Shown here piece by piece: positions 7,511 to 14,054 of a DNA stretch of 23,895 bases. A program made the translations under genes and the position numbers. Location: positions 1-23,895 of IMG/VR virus record IMGVR_UViG_3300027771_000101. One strand, written 5' to 3'. This stretch comes from a virus. Below the pieces are notes generated by a model, which was not told the origin of the DNA, did no database searches, and saw only the letters and a program-made list of their open reading frames with translations. The number at the start of each line of letters is the position of its first letter. Position 1 is the first letter of the stretch.

Positions 7511-9340
7511 TCACCGCCATGAATTAAGGAATCCACCCTTGGTCTTTGGCACAAACGGTTTACGTGGGGCCGAATACTCTTCAGGTACTTTCTCAACATC
7601 AGACTCAACCGCTTCTTTTTCATGACGATCAGCCATAGTGTTGACATTTATATTCATAATAGCATATGCAGCGAGTGCGTACACCATGCAATCCAAAGCT
7701 TCGTTCCTTGGACGTATCTTTTCAAACACTCTCTTCTGATACCCTCGATGATAACGGGTGACAATCTTCTCTGCAGTGAGCTGCCTAAAGTACTCATTAT
7801 CTAGTGTATCGTTGAAGTGGACAAAACCTGGGCCTTCCTCAGCTATACGCAAACGAGAAAACAACAAGTCCTTAACCGTGTTTACGCCGATAGGGAATAG
7901 TGGGCACCGTACAGTGTTATTCTTAGACGGTTTACCCGCTATCGCCCTGCCCTCACCACCAACACCCTTGATAGCGAACACCCTTCGACCATAGTTCTTC
8001 TTGCAGTAAGAATACACCGAGTTAGTGAAGTGACCGCCTGAGTCAACGCATGTTGCTCTAATACTCATATCCTTGCCATAAGCAGTCTCATGCCTAGCAA
8101 ACAGGAACGAATCAAGTGAAGTCCACAATTGAGGAGTGGAAGGGTCACCATACAACGTCTTATGGGAAATTACCCAAGACTCATCATCACGGCCCCAGCC
8201 AATGACTGATAGCTCAAGTCGGTTATCCTGTACGTCAACGCCACAAGTAAGGAACACTACCTCCTCTGGTATGTACTTCATCTCCTCACGGCGCTCATAC
8301 AACAGATAGTCATCTACTGTCTCGCCCTGATCTTCCCAAGTCTCGCCAAGATACGTGTTAGTCCATACCCGCAATTGCTCAGGATTCTTCTTAACCAGCA
8401 AGAAGTCCCTAACTCCATCAGGTAATGGCGTCCACGGTGAGTTAAGTGCAGATATGGCAAATCCAGCCACACCCTTTAGCTCCTTGGTCGCATGCCATTC
8501 CCCGTTACGGATGCCCCATACCCTGTCAGCGTCAGTCCATAAGACAGCGCATTCCTCACATTCGTACTTAGCGGTGTCAGGATCATCGTCAATCCACTTT
8601 ACGTTCTTCCACTTCATTACTTGCAGATGTTCGCAGTGCTTGCACGGTATGTAATACTTACGTTGATCAGAGTGTTCGTATGCAAACTCGATTCGGCTGT
8701 TGCCTTTGTTGGTCGGCGTAGACACCATCACGATCTTACGGTTCCAAAAGGTAGCCGCACGTTTCCTTGCTAGCTGGATAGGGTCACCCTCTGAGCCAGC
8801 ACTAGCGGGATAGCGATCCACTTCATCGCAGAGTACTAATCGTATCGGACGACTCGCCAAACCTGAAGGTGAGTTAGCGCCCACTATCGATACAGAGCCA
8901 CCAGGGAATAGCTTGTGCAGAGTTGTGTTACCAGAATCTCGTGAACGGGCCTCATTCACCTTAGCCGTTAAGCAAGGGGTCGATTTGATTAGGCCGTTGG
9001 CTACACGATCCTTAGAGAATGACTGCGCCATATCCAGCGTAGGCTGCAATACAAGTATAGGGCTTGGATCGTGATCCATGTGAAAGCCGATGATGTTTAA
9101 GATAGCCTCGGTCTTGCCTAACTGAGCTGCCGCCATCACTACTACTTCAGGTATGGACGGGTCAGAGCAAGCATCCATTATGCCACGCTGGTATTCCGCT
9201 CTCGATGTGTACCACCTGCCAGGCTCGGCACTGGTTTGAGAGTCAAGGCGTCTTTCTTGATCGGCCCACTGACTTACGCTTAATTTTGGCGGCGGCTTTA
9301 GCACTTTCAGCGTGTTCAGCAACATCTGTTGTGGGGTCAT
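7511..9340 (-). CDS. terL: Terminase large subunit (GpA family)
   Basis: 609-residue packaging motor with an N-terminal ATPase and C-terminal nuclease. Seen: a Walker-A-like AAAQLGKTE at about 70-78, Walker B RLVLCDEVDRYP at about 167-178 (Asp172, Glu173), a Cys cluster (CKHCEHLQ, then YECEEC) at about 233-265, and the nuclease acidic strand TCGVDVQDNRLELSVIGWG at about 365-385. The QLGKTE form and the nearby lambda-type portal point to the GpA family, whose studied members cut at cos. The ATG at 9340 has an AGAGGA site about 11 nt upstream and lies inside the small-subunit gene, overlapping it by 98 nt. Confidence 0.95.
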   Translation of the reverse strand: MTPQQMLLNTLKVLKPPPKLSVSQWADQERRLDSQTSAEPGRWYTSRAEYQRGIMDACSDPSIPEVVVMAAAQLGKTEAILNIIGFHMDHDPSPILVLQPTLDMAQSFSKDRVANGLIKSTPCLTAKVNEARSRDSGNTTLHKLFPGGSVSIVGANSPSGLASRPIRLVLCDEVDRYPASAGSEGDPIQLARKRAATFWNRKIVMVSTPTNKGNSRIEFAYEHSDQRKYYIPCKHCEHLQVMKWKNVKWIDDDPDTAKYECEECAVLWTDADRVWGIRNGEWHATKELKGVAGFAISALNSPWTPLPDGVRDFLLVKKNPEQLRVWTNTYLGETWEDQGETVDDYLLYERREEMKYIPEEVVFLTCGVDVQDNRLELSVIGWGRDDESWVISHKTLYGDPSTPQLWTSLDSFLFARHETAYGKDMSIRATCVDSGGHFTNSVYSYCKKNYGRRVFAIKGVGGEGRAIAGKPSKNNTVRCPLFPIGVNTVKDLLFSRLRIAEEGPGFVHFNDTLDNEYFRQLTAEKIVTRYHRGYQKRVFEKIRPRNEALDCMVYALAAYAIMNINVNTMADRHEKEAVESDVEKVPEEYSAPRKPFVPKTKGGFLNSWR

Positions 9341-9650
9341 AGCTCGATAATTCCTCTAGTGCTTCGTTAATCACATCTTCCAACACTGACTTACATCCTG
9401 CAGTAGTGGTCTCTGATGCGAGAACGGGTGCAATCTTTGATGGCAGTGCTAGTAGCTTACCTTTGAGTGCTACTAGTACACCTTCCCATTCCTTGATAAC
9501 GTCTTCGGTTGGCATTAACCTACCATGTATGGTTTCTAGGTGCAGTTCTGCCACTTCAGCTTCAGCGTTAACTTTACGTGTTCTTGCTTCGTCATAGGTT
9601 GATCCTACTTTAACGCCACCTGTTGATCCTGTGGTCTTTTGATAGGCCAT
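9243..9650 (-). CDS. terS: Terminase small subunit (Nu1-like, no visible HTH)
   Basis: 135 residues starting at the ATG at 9650, supported by GGAG 7 nt upstream. The core (ARTRKVNAEAEVAELHLE, then GRLMPTEDVIKEWEGVLVAL and KLLALPSKIAPVLA) matches the helical central part of Nu1-type small terminases, which bind DNA at the packaging start and load the large subunit. The usual N-terminal winged HTH of lambda Nu1 is not visible; only about 20 Gly/Thr-rich residues precede the helices. The C-terminus is basic (KIKRKSVGRSRKTP) and might contribute to DNA contact. The 3' end overlaps the large subunit gene by 98 nt in a different frame. Confidence 0.8.
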   Translation of the reverse strand: MAYQKTTGSTGGVKVGSTYDEARTRKVNAEAEVAELHLETIHGRLMPTEDVIKEWEGVLVALKGKLLALPSKIAPVLASETTTAGCKSVLEDVINEALEELSSYDPTTDVAEHAESAKAAAKIKRKSVGRSRKTP

Positions 9651-10228
9651 TACTTTACTCCAACAATAGTTGAGTACAATTATACATAATAATCTGATAG
9701 TTACTACGATAAATTAGTTTTTGGTTATTCTGTCACTAAATGAAAACTGTGGTGCGAAATTACCCACGGCTAGACGGCCCCAAAGAACCTATCACTTTTC
9801 AGCCTCACTGATGGCCCTGGGTGCCCTCGCTTGAGCCGCTCTGAGCGTCCCCATACAAAGTGTAGGCATCATTCAATCGCCCCTTACACGGCCTTACAGG
9901 AGGACAAACATTAAATATCACGCATGTTGCATATAAACACTTGGCACAGATCTTGCCAATGATTAGATAAATTCATGCATCGCCTGGACTCCCTCACAAG
10001 CTGCAGGCGTGGCGTATTGCTTGCCCCCTTACGGGTGTATAGTTGGCGGAATTGATCGTGTAACCAACCTCACAGATGCTAGGCATTGTTAGGCGTGTTA
10101 GCCCCCTAGATAATTAAAGGCCTATTGAGTCTGGATTAAGTGGGCGATATGTTGCGGCGTGTGGTTTGCGTGGCGTGTGGGTGCGGCTATGAGTGCTAAT
10201 ACATTGCCCCCGCATAAACTGCAGGCAT
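9651..10228. other. Gene-poor region upstream of terminase; candidate cos/packaging region
   Basis: About 580 bp with no convincing gene, between the accessory operon's terminator and the small terminase gene. In cos phages with GpA-type terminases the cos site usually lies just before this gene, so this is the most likely packaging region; no cohesive-end sequence can be read from one strand of sequence alone. Seen here: C-rich blocks beginning GCCCC at about 9879, 10023, 10101 and 10206, and CTGCAGGC at about 10001 and 10219. A 26-codon minus-strand frame (9872-9792) has a good ribosome site (AAGGGG) but nothing else to support it. Confidence 0.4.
9679..9684 (-). promoter_or_regulatory. Candidate late promoter -10 before the terminase genes
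   Basis: On the minus strand a perfect TATAAT, preceded directly by TG, lies 29 bp before the small terminase start. No good -35 element stands 16-18 bp upstream, so if it works it may need an activator or an extended -10. It is the only clear -10 just upstream of the virion operon. Confidence 0.35.
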
Positions 10229-10250
10229 AAAAAAACCCGCGCTTGGCGGG
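10229..10250 (-). terminator. Rho-independent terminator of the accessory operon
   Basis: On the minus strand CCCGC (10250-10246) pairs with GCGGG (10240-10236) around CAAGC, followed by seven U (10235-10229). It lies 24 bp past the last small gene and ends the 12967-10274 transcription unit before the gene-poor region. Confidence 0.85.
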
Positions 10251-10273
10251 TGTGGGTGTGGTCGTGGGTGTGG

Positions 10274-10375
10274 CTAGCCTATGAGCAAGGCGATACCGAA
10301 ACAAAGCGCGACTGTTACTAATGCGCTACACACTTGAGCTAGTGCGCTTCCATAGATATCATCGTTGCTATACAT
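10274..10375 (-). CDS. 33-residue single-span membrane peptide
   Basis: The short frame starts at ATG 10375 within the last codons of the preceding gene (8-nt overlap) and ends at TAG 10276-10274. A GAGG motif lies 9 nt upstream of the start. The product begins MYSNDDIYGS and continues as one hydrophobic helix (about residues 10-32, ALVTVALCFGIALLIG), so it is a small inner-membrane peptide with a short polar N-terminus. It is the last gene before the operon's terminator. Tight coupling and the membrane helix argue for a real gene; its role is unknown. Confidence 0.6.
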   Translation of the reverse strand: MYSNDDIYGSALAQVCSALVTVALCFGIALLIG

Positions 10376-10565
10376 CGCATTGATCCTCTAAGGCTTCATT
10401 GATCCACGCCATAGCCGTGCAAATATCATCCCACTGGCTATCGTGGTGCTCTATGCCTTCAGGTATAAGCAACTCACGCGCCGCGTGTAAAGCTTCCCAA
10501 ATTAGCGCCTCTGCTTGGTTAGTATCAAAACCCGATAATGGGCCGCTAACTATCGTTTTAGTCAT
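10368..10565 (-). CDS. Small uncharacterised phage protein (65 aa)
   Basis: The start at 10565 is chosen because AGAGGG stands 8 nt upstream; in-frame ATGs further out have no ribosome site. The protein (MTKTIVSGPLSGFDTNQAEA at the start) is acidic and mainly helical, with DDICTAMAWINEAL near the end, a pattern seen in small phage proteins of unknown role. No Cys pair or membrane segment is present. It follows the methyltransferase-like gene by 16 nt and overlaps the 33-codon membrane peptide gene, so it is part of the same operon. Confidence 0.6.
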   Translation of the reverse strand: MTKTIVSGPLSGFDTNQAEALIWEALHAARELLIPEGIEHHDSQWDDICTAMAWINEALEDQCDV

Positions 10566-10581
10566 AGTCAAACCCTCTATA

Positions 10582-11319
10582 TTATACTGCATTGTGTAGC
10601 ATTGCCGCTTCAGCAAACCCGCGCGGCGTTGCGCTTCTTATATTCTTTGTACGTGCCGAGGTGCCGCCAAGCTTCATAGTGGCGGTATTGTACCCGTTCC
10701 CGTGGTATTGTTCGGGATCCACTGGCACCATAGGGGGCATAACAAAACCCCCGCCAACCCATAGGCAAGTTTGCTTCTTGTATGCGTCCCGTGGCGCGAT
10801 ATAGTCAGGGTATAGCGGGTGCATTGCATCGCCTTGCTGAATGTATCCGCCATACTGGTACGGGTGGAAGCGGTGATCTGGCTTCCGCCATTGAGTGGCT
10901 AACACGCTCACTGGATTTTCCACGTAATAAGGTACGCGCAGATCCTCGAATATTTCAGCGCACCATTTAGCATACTTAACCGCTTTAGTCTGGAAGTCAG
11001 GATCTTTTAACGCCTTGCTTTTGAAGTGTGACGCGCCACTGACTGCCATGTCAGTGCAAACGGGAAACGCCATGGCAAAAACCGTATCTAAGGCATAAAA
11101 CGCATTCATTATCGATAGCACTTGCTCACGTTCGTGCAAGTCCGCATTAATGTAGTAAATAGCGCCGCCACTATCAAAGCGCGTGATCTTGCTATCATCG
11201 TGTTGTATGTCGTAACAGTAGCACTGATACCCACGTTCGGCCCATGGGATGCAAGCAACCCCCGTATAATCATACAAAGATAAAACCACTTTGTGATTAT
11301 TAGATTCTAATATATTCAT
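10582..11319 (-). CDS. Divergent C5-cytosine-methyltransferase-like protein
   Basis: 245 residues from the ATG at 11319. That start forms an ATGA overlap with the upstream 54-codon gene and has GGGTGG upstream; a GTG 99 nt earlier is disfavoured because it would run through that gene. Landmarks in Dcm order: motif-I-like SLYDYTGVACIPWAERG (14-30) for the cofactor, then an acidic strand end (CYDIQ); motif-IV-like FPVCTDMAVSGA (85-96) with possible catalytic Cys88; motif-VI-like VENP (133-136); and SATPRGFAEAA (229-239) near the C-terminus. The usual PPCQ is PVCT and ENV is ENP, and the protein is short, so it could modify cytosine in an unusual context, act on nucleotides or be non-catalytic. 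Many phages carry such proteins; the substrate is unknown. Confidence 0.65.
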   Translation of the reverse strand: MNILESNNHKVVLSLYDYTGVACIPWAERGYQCYCYDIQHDDSKITRFDSGGAIYYINADLHEREQVLSIMNAFYALDTVFAMAFPVCTDMAVSGASHFKSKALKDPDFQTKAVKYAKWCAEIFEDLRVPYYVENPVSVLATQWRKPDHRFHPYQYGGYIQQGDAMHPLYPDYIAPRDAYKKQTCLWVGGGFVMPPMVPVDPEQYHGNGYNTATMKLGGTSARTKNIRSATPRGFAEAAMLHNAV

Positions 11320-11480
11320 AGTGCAACCACCCTTTGATTCATTGAGAAATAAAACCACGTTCCCGCATATGCTATCGGCTCTAATAAAACCGCCGTGCGT
11401 GTTGAACGCTTCAACCACTTATTGCCACTGCTATTGAACTCAGCACCAACCTTTACCCGTTTAAACTCTATACGGCGCAT
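11316..11480 (-). CDS. Small basic phage protein (54 aa)
   Basis: A short gene locked between its neighbours: ATG at 11480-11478 overlaps the upstream gene's TAA (TAATG), and its TGA (11318-11316) overlaps the next gene's ATG (ATGA). The product starts MRRIEFKRVKVGAEFNSSGN and continues KWLKRSTRTAVLLEP, then WFYF near the end. The order F-x-R-V-x-V-G-x-x-F, G-N-x-W-x-K-x-S-x-R-T-A, WFYF reads as a compact beta domain, a type I associate with small phage proteins of unknown role. The double overlap is the main evidence that it is translated. Confidence 0.65.
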   Translation of the reverse strand: MRRIEFKRVKVGAEFNSSGNKWLKRSTRTAVLLEPIAYAGTWFYFSMNQRVVAL

Positions 11481-11740
11481 TATAGATCCCCTGCTAAATA
11501 CTGCTTTTGTGCTCTATAGGCCGATATTTCCCATAGCTGGAATATTTTAAACCCGCCGAAATAATCAGCCGTTACACTTGCCACAACATCGGCCCACGTT
11601 TTATCGGTGCGCGAATCATGCCAAGCTAAGAATATTGACCCGTCTGCATTCTGGCACCTGCAAACACACTCCCCATCCCATGGCCCAAAACAATCTATTA
11701 CACTGTTTTGTGTCTCGCTTTTAATGCTTAGATTAGCCAC
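11480..11740 (-). CDS. Uncharacterised phage protein (86 aa)
   Basis: Starts at a GTG (11740) that overlaps the upstream stop as TAGTG; GGGGAGGA stands about 8 nt upstream, a near-ideal ribosome site, which supports GTG. The protein has a Cys-x-Cys-x-Cys cluster within GECVCRCQNADGS, then AWHDSRTDKTWADVVASVTADYFGGFK and an aromatic C-terminal half. The Cys spacing might bind metal but no known zinc motif is recognised. No membrane segment. Fifth-from-last gene of the accessory operon. Confidence 0.6.
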   Translation of the reverse strand: MANLSIKSETQNSVIDCFGPWDGECVCRCQNADGSIFLAWHDSRTDKTWADVVASVTADYFGGFKIFQLWEISAYRAQKQYLAGDL

Positions 11741-11901
11741 TAGTATTCCTCCCCTTCCATTTGTTCCGTTTCCGATTCATGACGCGCCCACAATTGTTCC
11801 CAGTCTGCAGACGTTAACAAGTCCATTATTTCGACTAACTCTAACAACTCAGAGTCGCGCTGCAGTAGCTCAAGATATGTTTTATCAATTAATACTTTCA
11901 T
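11740..11901 (-). CDS. Small acidic uncharacterised protein (53 aa)
   Basis: Starts at ATG 11901, one base past the TAA of the upstream gene (TAACATG), with GGGGTG upstream. An earlier in-frame start would lie inside the upstream gene. The protein is Leu/Glu-rich and probably all helical (YLELLQRDSELLELVEIMDL), ending EQMEGEEY. It resembles small helical adaptor or inhibitor proteins in composition only; no family is recognised. Its last codons supply the ribosome site of the next gene. Confidence 0.6.
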   Translation of the reverse strand: MKVLIDKTYLELLQRDSELLELVEIMDLLTSADWEQLWARHESETEQMEGEEY

Positions 11902-11902
11902 G

Positions 11903-12658
11903 TTACACCCCAACCGTTTCAATTAAGCGCGTATTGAATCGCTTTGACCGCGACCCGTGCACCTCTATAACCACGTTTTGGCTTGCGCCATCGCATAGCT
12001 TGCAATCTAAGCAACTAATGCCGTGGGTATCTGCTTTGCATTGAATTTCACCCTTAATAAGCGAATCACCCGCCATGGCAACGCGGAACGTCATAGCCCC
12101 CATTGATTGATATTTTAACGCCTGCTTTGGGCTATCGGCGCTTACTTGGCAAGTGCTCAAGAATGCAGGATCAAAGCCAATATGATTTATTTGATGAGTG
12201 TAGCCAGTATGGGACGCCGTGTGGGCTAACAATTCAGACCAAACCCCATGTTTAATCGCTGCAGGGTCGCCGTATGATCCCATTCGTAAAGCACGGCCCA
12301 CGATATAACGGGAATGAATGGCGTCATTATAGATAGGATACGCGCCGCGCTTGTATGCCTTAAAAATGGCTAGTGGCGCATGCCCTATATTTACGTAACA
12401 AGCCCCCTTGTTAAAATGCCTATGAATGCAATTGCCACAAATACTATCATCTTGGCCCGTCTTGGCGGCTTCAGTTGGTAGCATATCGGCTCGCATGATC
12501 CATGATTGAATCATATTGCCCGTTTTAGCGTTGTTACTGCTTAGAGTAATGATGGCAACCACGGGGGCACCATCTAAGGCGCTCGGCCCTTCATAGATAA
12601 CAAAACCTTTAACGGGTGCTAGTTTTGTGGGTTTGACCTGCTTTTGTAATAACGTCAT
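11903..12658 (-). CDS. Cys-rich conserved phage protein (DUF7227-like)
   Basis: 251 residues, the largest protein in the accessory operon with the methyltransferase-like one. The start at 12658 has AGGTGA upstream. Its N-terminal half has a pattern I recognise from many phage proteins annotated only as a domain of unknown function: NNAKTGNMIQSWIMRADMLP, then SICGNCIHRH with Cys74, Cys77 and Cys87, then CYVNIGHAPLAIFKAYKRG. The C-terminal part has a second cluster, Cys207, Cys216, Cys219 and Cys222 (SCLDCKLC), and ends with a basic stretch (HGSRSKRFNTR). The two clusters could bind zinc or an iron-sulfur centre; no catalytic signature is certain. Shared operon with the methyltransferase-like gene suggests a role around DNA or host takeover, but this is inference. 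Confidence 0.65.
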   Translation of the reverse strand: MTLLQKQVKPTKLAPVKGFVIYEGPSALDGAPVVAIITLSSNNAKTGNMIQSWIMRADMLPTEAAKTGQDDSICGNCIHRHFNKGACYVNIGHAPLAIFKAYKRGAYPIYNDAIHSRYIVGRALRMGSYGDPAAIKHGVWSELLAHTASHTGYTHQINHIGFDPAFLSTCQVSADSPKQALKYQSMGAMTFRVAMAGDSLIKGEIQCKADTHGISCLDCKLCDGASQNVVIEVHGSRSKRFNTRLIETVGV

Positions 12659-12694
12659 ATTTTCACCTATTTGTGATTATTAATTATGGTTTGA

Positions 12695-12967
12695 TTATTT
12701 AGATACTGAACAAGTGCCAGAAACGCGGATAATATCGGCACGTTCAACGCCTTGCGATATCCAATGCGCTATGCATACGTTTTCGGCGTTGTAGTTAGAT
12801 TCATGCATATTGAAGTTAACTGCAGCACTAACAGCAAATAGGCCTAGTGCAATAATGATCAAAACGCCTAGTACTGCTTTAGCTACAATTAAGCTATTAG
12901 GATTAGCAGCGCGGCGCATTCTATCGGCGCGGCGTAGTTTTATAATGGTGCGGTTTTTATTGCTCAT
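12695..12967 (-). CDS. Small membrane protein (90 aa)
   Basis: First gene of the accessory operon, ATG at 12967 with AAGG about 10 nt upstream. The N-terminal 24 residues are strongly basic (NKNRTIIKLRRADRMRRAANP). A single hydrophobic helix at about 27-50 (LIVAKAVLGVLIIIALGLFA) follows, then a polar C-terminal domain with two cysteines (NVCIAHW and SGTCSVSK) that could pair outside the membrane. The positive-inside rule predicts a cytoplasmic N-terminus and a periplasmic C-terminal domain. No family is recognised; superinfection exclusion or envelope change are options only by analogy. Confidence 0.65.
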   Translation of the reverse strand: MSNKNRTIIKLRRADRMRRAANPNSLIVAKAVLGVLIIIALGLFAVSAAVNFNMHESNYNAENVCIAHWISQGVERADIIRVSGTCSVSK

Positions 12968-13005
12968 AATTCAGGCCTTCTTTGTTTGTTTACTTCAGTA
13001 AGTGG

Positions 13006-13034
13006 ATATTAGCGCCTATTACTAGTTAGTGCAA
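13006..13034 (-). promoter_or_regulatory. Candidate promoter of the accessory operon
   Basis: On the minus strand TTGCAC (13034-13029), a 17-bp spacer, then TAATAT (13011-13006), about 40 bp before the 90-residue membrane protein gene. The boxes are moderate matches to sigma-70; spacing is ideal. A direct repeat TATTAAACAA (13040-13049 and 13052-13061) lies just upstream. Confidence 0.4.
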
Positions 13035-13295
13035 CAAAATATTAAACAAACTATTAAACAAGTCTAAATGAAACGGGGGTGCGCGAATACCACGCAAGAC
13101 AAACAAAAAGCAACATATAAAAACGGGCCATAGTTTTGGGGTATTTATTTTACTATAGGGATTTTAGGTTATTTCAGGCCGATGCCTGGACGAAACGCCC
13201 ATATAGCTGACGCTTAGAGCATTTGGTATATTAGAAGGGGGTAATACTGGTTAAAAAGTGATCAATCGTGCCGCCAAAGTGGCCCAAAAGTGTAT
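13035..13295. other. Gene-free, A-rich region beside the 11-bp repeats
   Basis: No gene seen in about 260 bp. It holds two direct copies of TATTAAACAA with a 12-bp period (13040-13061), an A-rich stretch (about 13030-13125), and a short hairpin CAGGC-CGAT-GCCTG near 13176. An A+T-rich segment beside tandem 11-mers could be a replication origin; nothing in the sequence proves it. Confidence 0.35.
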
Positions 13296-13372
13296 CCGTG
13301 GGATAGCCGTGGGATAGCCGTGGGATAGCCGTGGGATAGCCGCAGTTATGCTGAACTTATACCGTGGGATAG
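13296..13372 (+). repeat. Tandem 11-bp repeat CCGTGGGATAG (4 copies plus 1)
   Basis: Four perfect head-to-tail copies of CCGTGGGATAG occupy 13296-13339 with an 11-bp period, and a fifth perfect copy lies at 13362-13372 after a 22-bp gap. The last copy ends 5 bp before the stop of the gpZ-like gene. The period is close to one helical turn, so bound proteins would line up on one face of DNA. The copies are not self-complementary and form no hairpin. Confidence 0.9.
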
Positions 13373-13376
13373 CCTT

Positions 13377-14039
13377 TCACTTAGCGGTTGCTAAAGCCTT
13401 GCGGACTCGGTTCTTTAGGATTGCAGCACCATACCTAGCGATATAGTTCTTAGCGACAGTATCAATCTTGAATATTCGCTTCTGTGTTCGGCTTCTCTGG
13501 CCCATGAATATAAGCATCTTTAACTTCTTGCCGTCACCAATGCGCTCATACATTCCGTAATTCTTATCGCCTGCTTTCTGACCGCCTGGTGAGCCTATAA
13601 AGAACCTATCTTGATTCTTCCCTGTCATACGCTTTCTGATGTACTTGTTAGCAATGTTACCGTATTTGTTAGTCTTCATTGCTGCAGGGATAACTAAGGT
13701 TCTAGACTTACCAGCGCCTCCAGTTTTACTACTGCGGGGCTTTACTTTTCCACCACGCATAAGGGTCTTCAGGTAAGGTCTGTTTGCTTGGATATAAACT
13801 TCTCCAACCATACGGCGCTTTGTTGCCCTTCTGAACCTAAAAGCCTTCTTGGTAAATGGGGTTGCACCGCCATCGAACTTATCTACTTCTTTTACCGCAA
13901 GCTTCTGCACATTAGCAATAAGCGTGTTTATAGTGAGCATAACAGCAAAAGCAGCCTGTTTCTTTTGGGCACCTAACTGTCTTTCTAGCTTACCTACATC
14001 AAATTCAACTGTAACCATAACCGTGGGATAGCCACTCAC
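13377..14039 (-). CDS. gpZ-like tail/morphogenesis protein, displaced
   Basis: 220 residues, very basic. The pattern (FDVGKLERQLG, AAFAVMLTINTLIANVQ, ATPFTKKAFRFRRATKRRMVGEVYIQ, PYLKTLMRGG, then FFIGSPGG, YGMYERIGDGKKLKMLIFM) fits the minor tail protein Z / phage morphogenesis class found between connector and tail genes. Here it is about 10 kb from the FII-U junction where lambda has Z. The GTG at 14039 overlaps the previous stop as GTGA, which supports it; an ATG at 14018 is the alternative. The N-terminal residues GYPTV are encoded by one copy of the 11-bp repeat, and other copies lie on both sides of the gene. The Z assignment is by pattern and not certain. Confidence 0.6.
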   Translation of the reverse strand: MSGYPTVMVTVEFDVGKLERQLGAQKKQAAFAVMLTINTLIANVQKLAVKEVDKFDGGATPFTKKAFRFRRATKRRMVGEVYIQANRPYLKTLMRGGKVKPRSSKTGGAGKSRTLVIPAAMKTNKYGNIANKYIRKRMTGKNQDRFFIGSPGGQKAGDKNYGMYERIGDGKKLKMLIFMGQRSRTQKRIFKIDTVAKNYIARYGAAILKNRVRKALATAK

Positions 14040-14054
14040 TTAACCGTGGGATAG
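14021..14054 (+). repeat. Two further copies of the 11-bp repeat, inside coding sequence
   Basis: Perfect CCGTGGGATAG copies at 14021-14031 and 14044-14054, same orientation as the tandem array. On the minus strand each reads GGC TAT CCC ACG GTT and encodes GYPTV in both genes it touches: the C-terminus of the 41-residue protein and the N-terminus of the gpZ-like protein. With the downstream array they bracket the gpZ-like gene. Confidence 0.9.

Noticed and set aside
8803-8814. GCGGGATAGC, one mismatch from the 11-bp repeat core
   Set aside because: Single, imperfect, and inside the conserved Walker B region coding sequence of the large terminase; probably chance.
10122-10304. 60-codon minus-strand open frame
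   Set aside because: It runs straight through the terminator at 10229-10250, is rich in low-complexity Thr/Pro, and has no ribosome site.
11607-12044. 145-codon plus-strand open frame
   Set aside because: Antisense to three tightly coupled minus-strand genes; no ribosome site and no recognisable domain.
13137-13167. ACTATAGGGA, as at T7-type promoter start sites
   Set aside because: The specificity part of the T7 promoter is absent and no phage-type RNA polymerase is in the window; a chance match.
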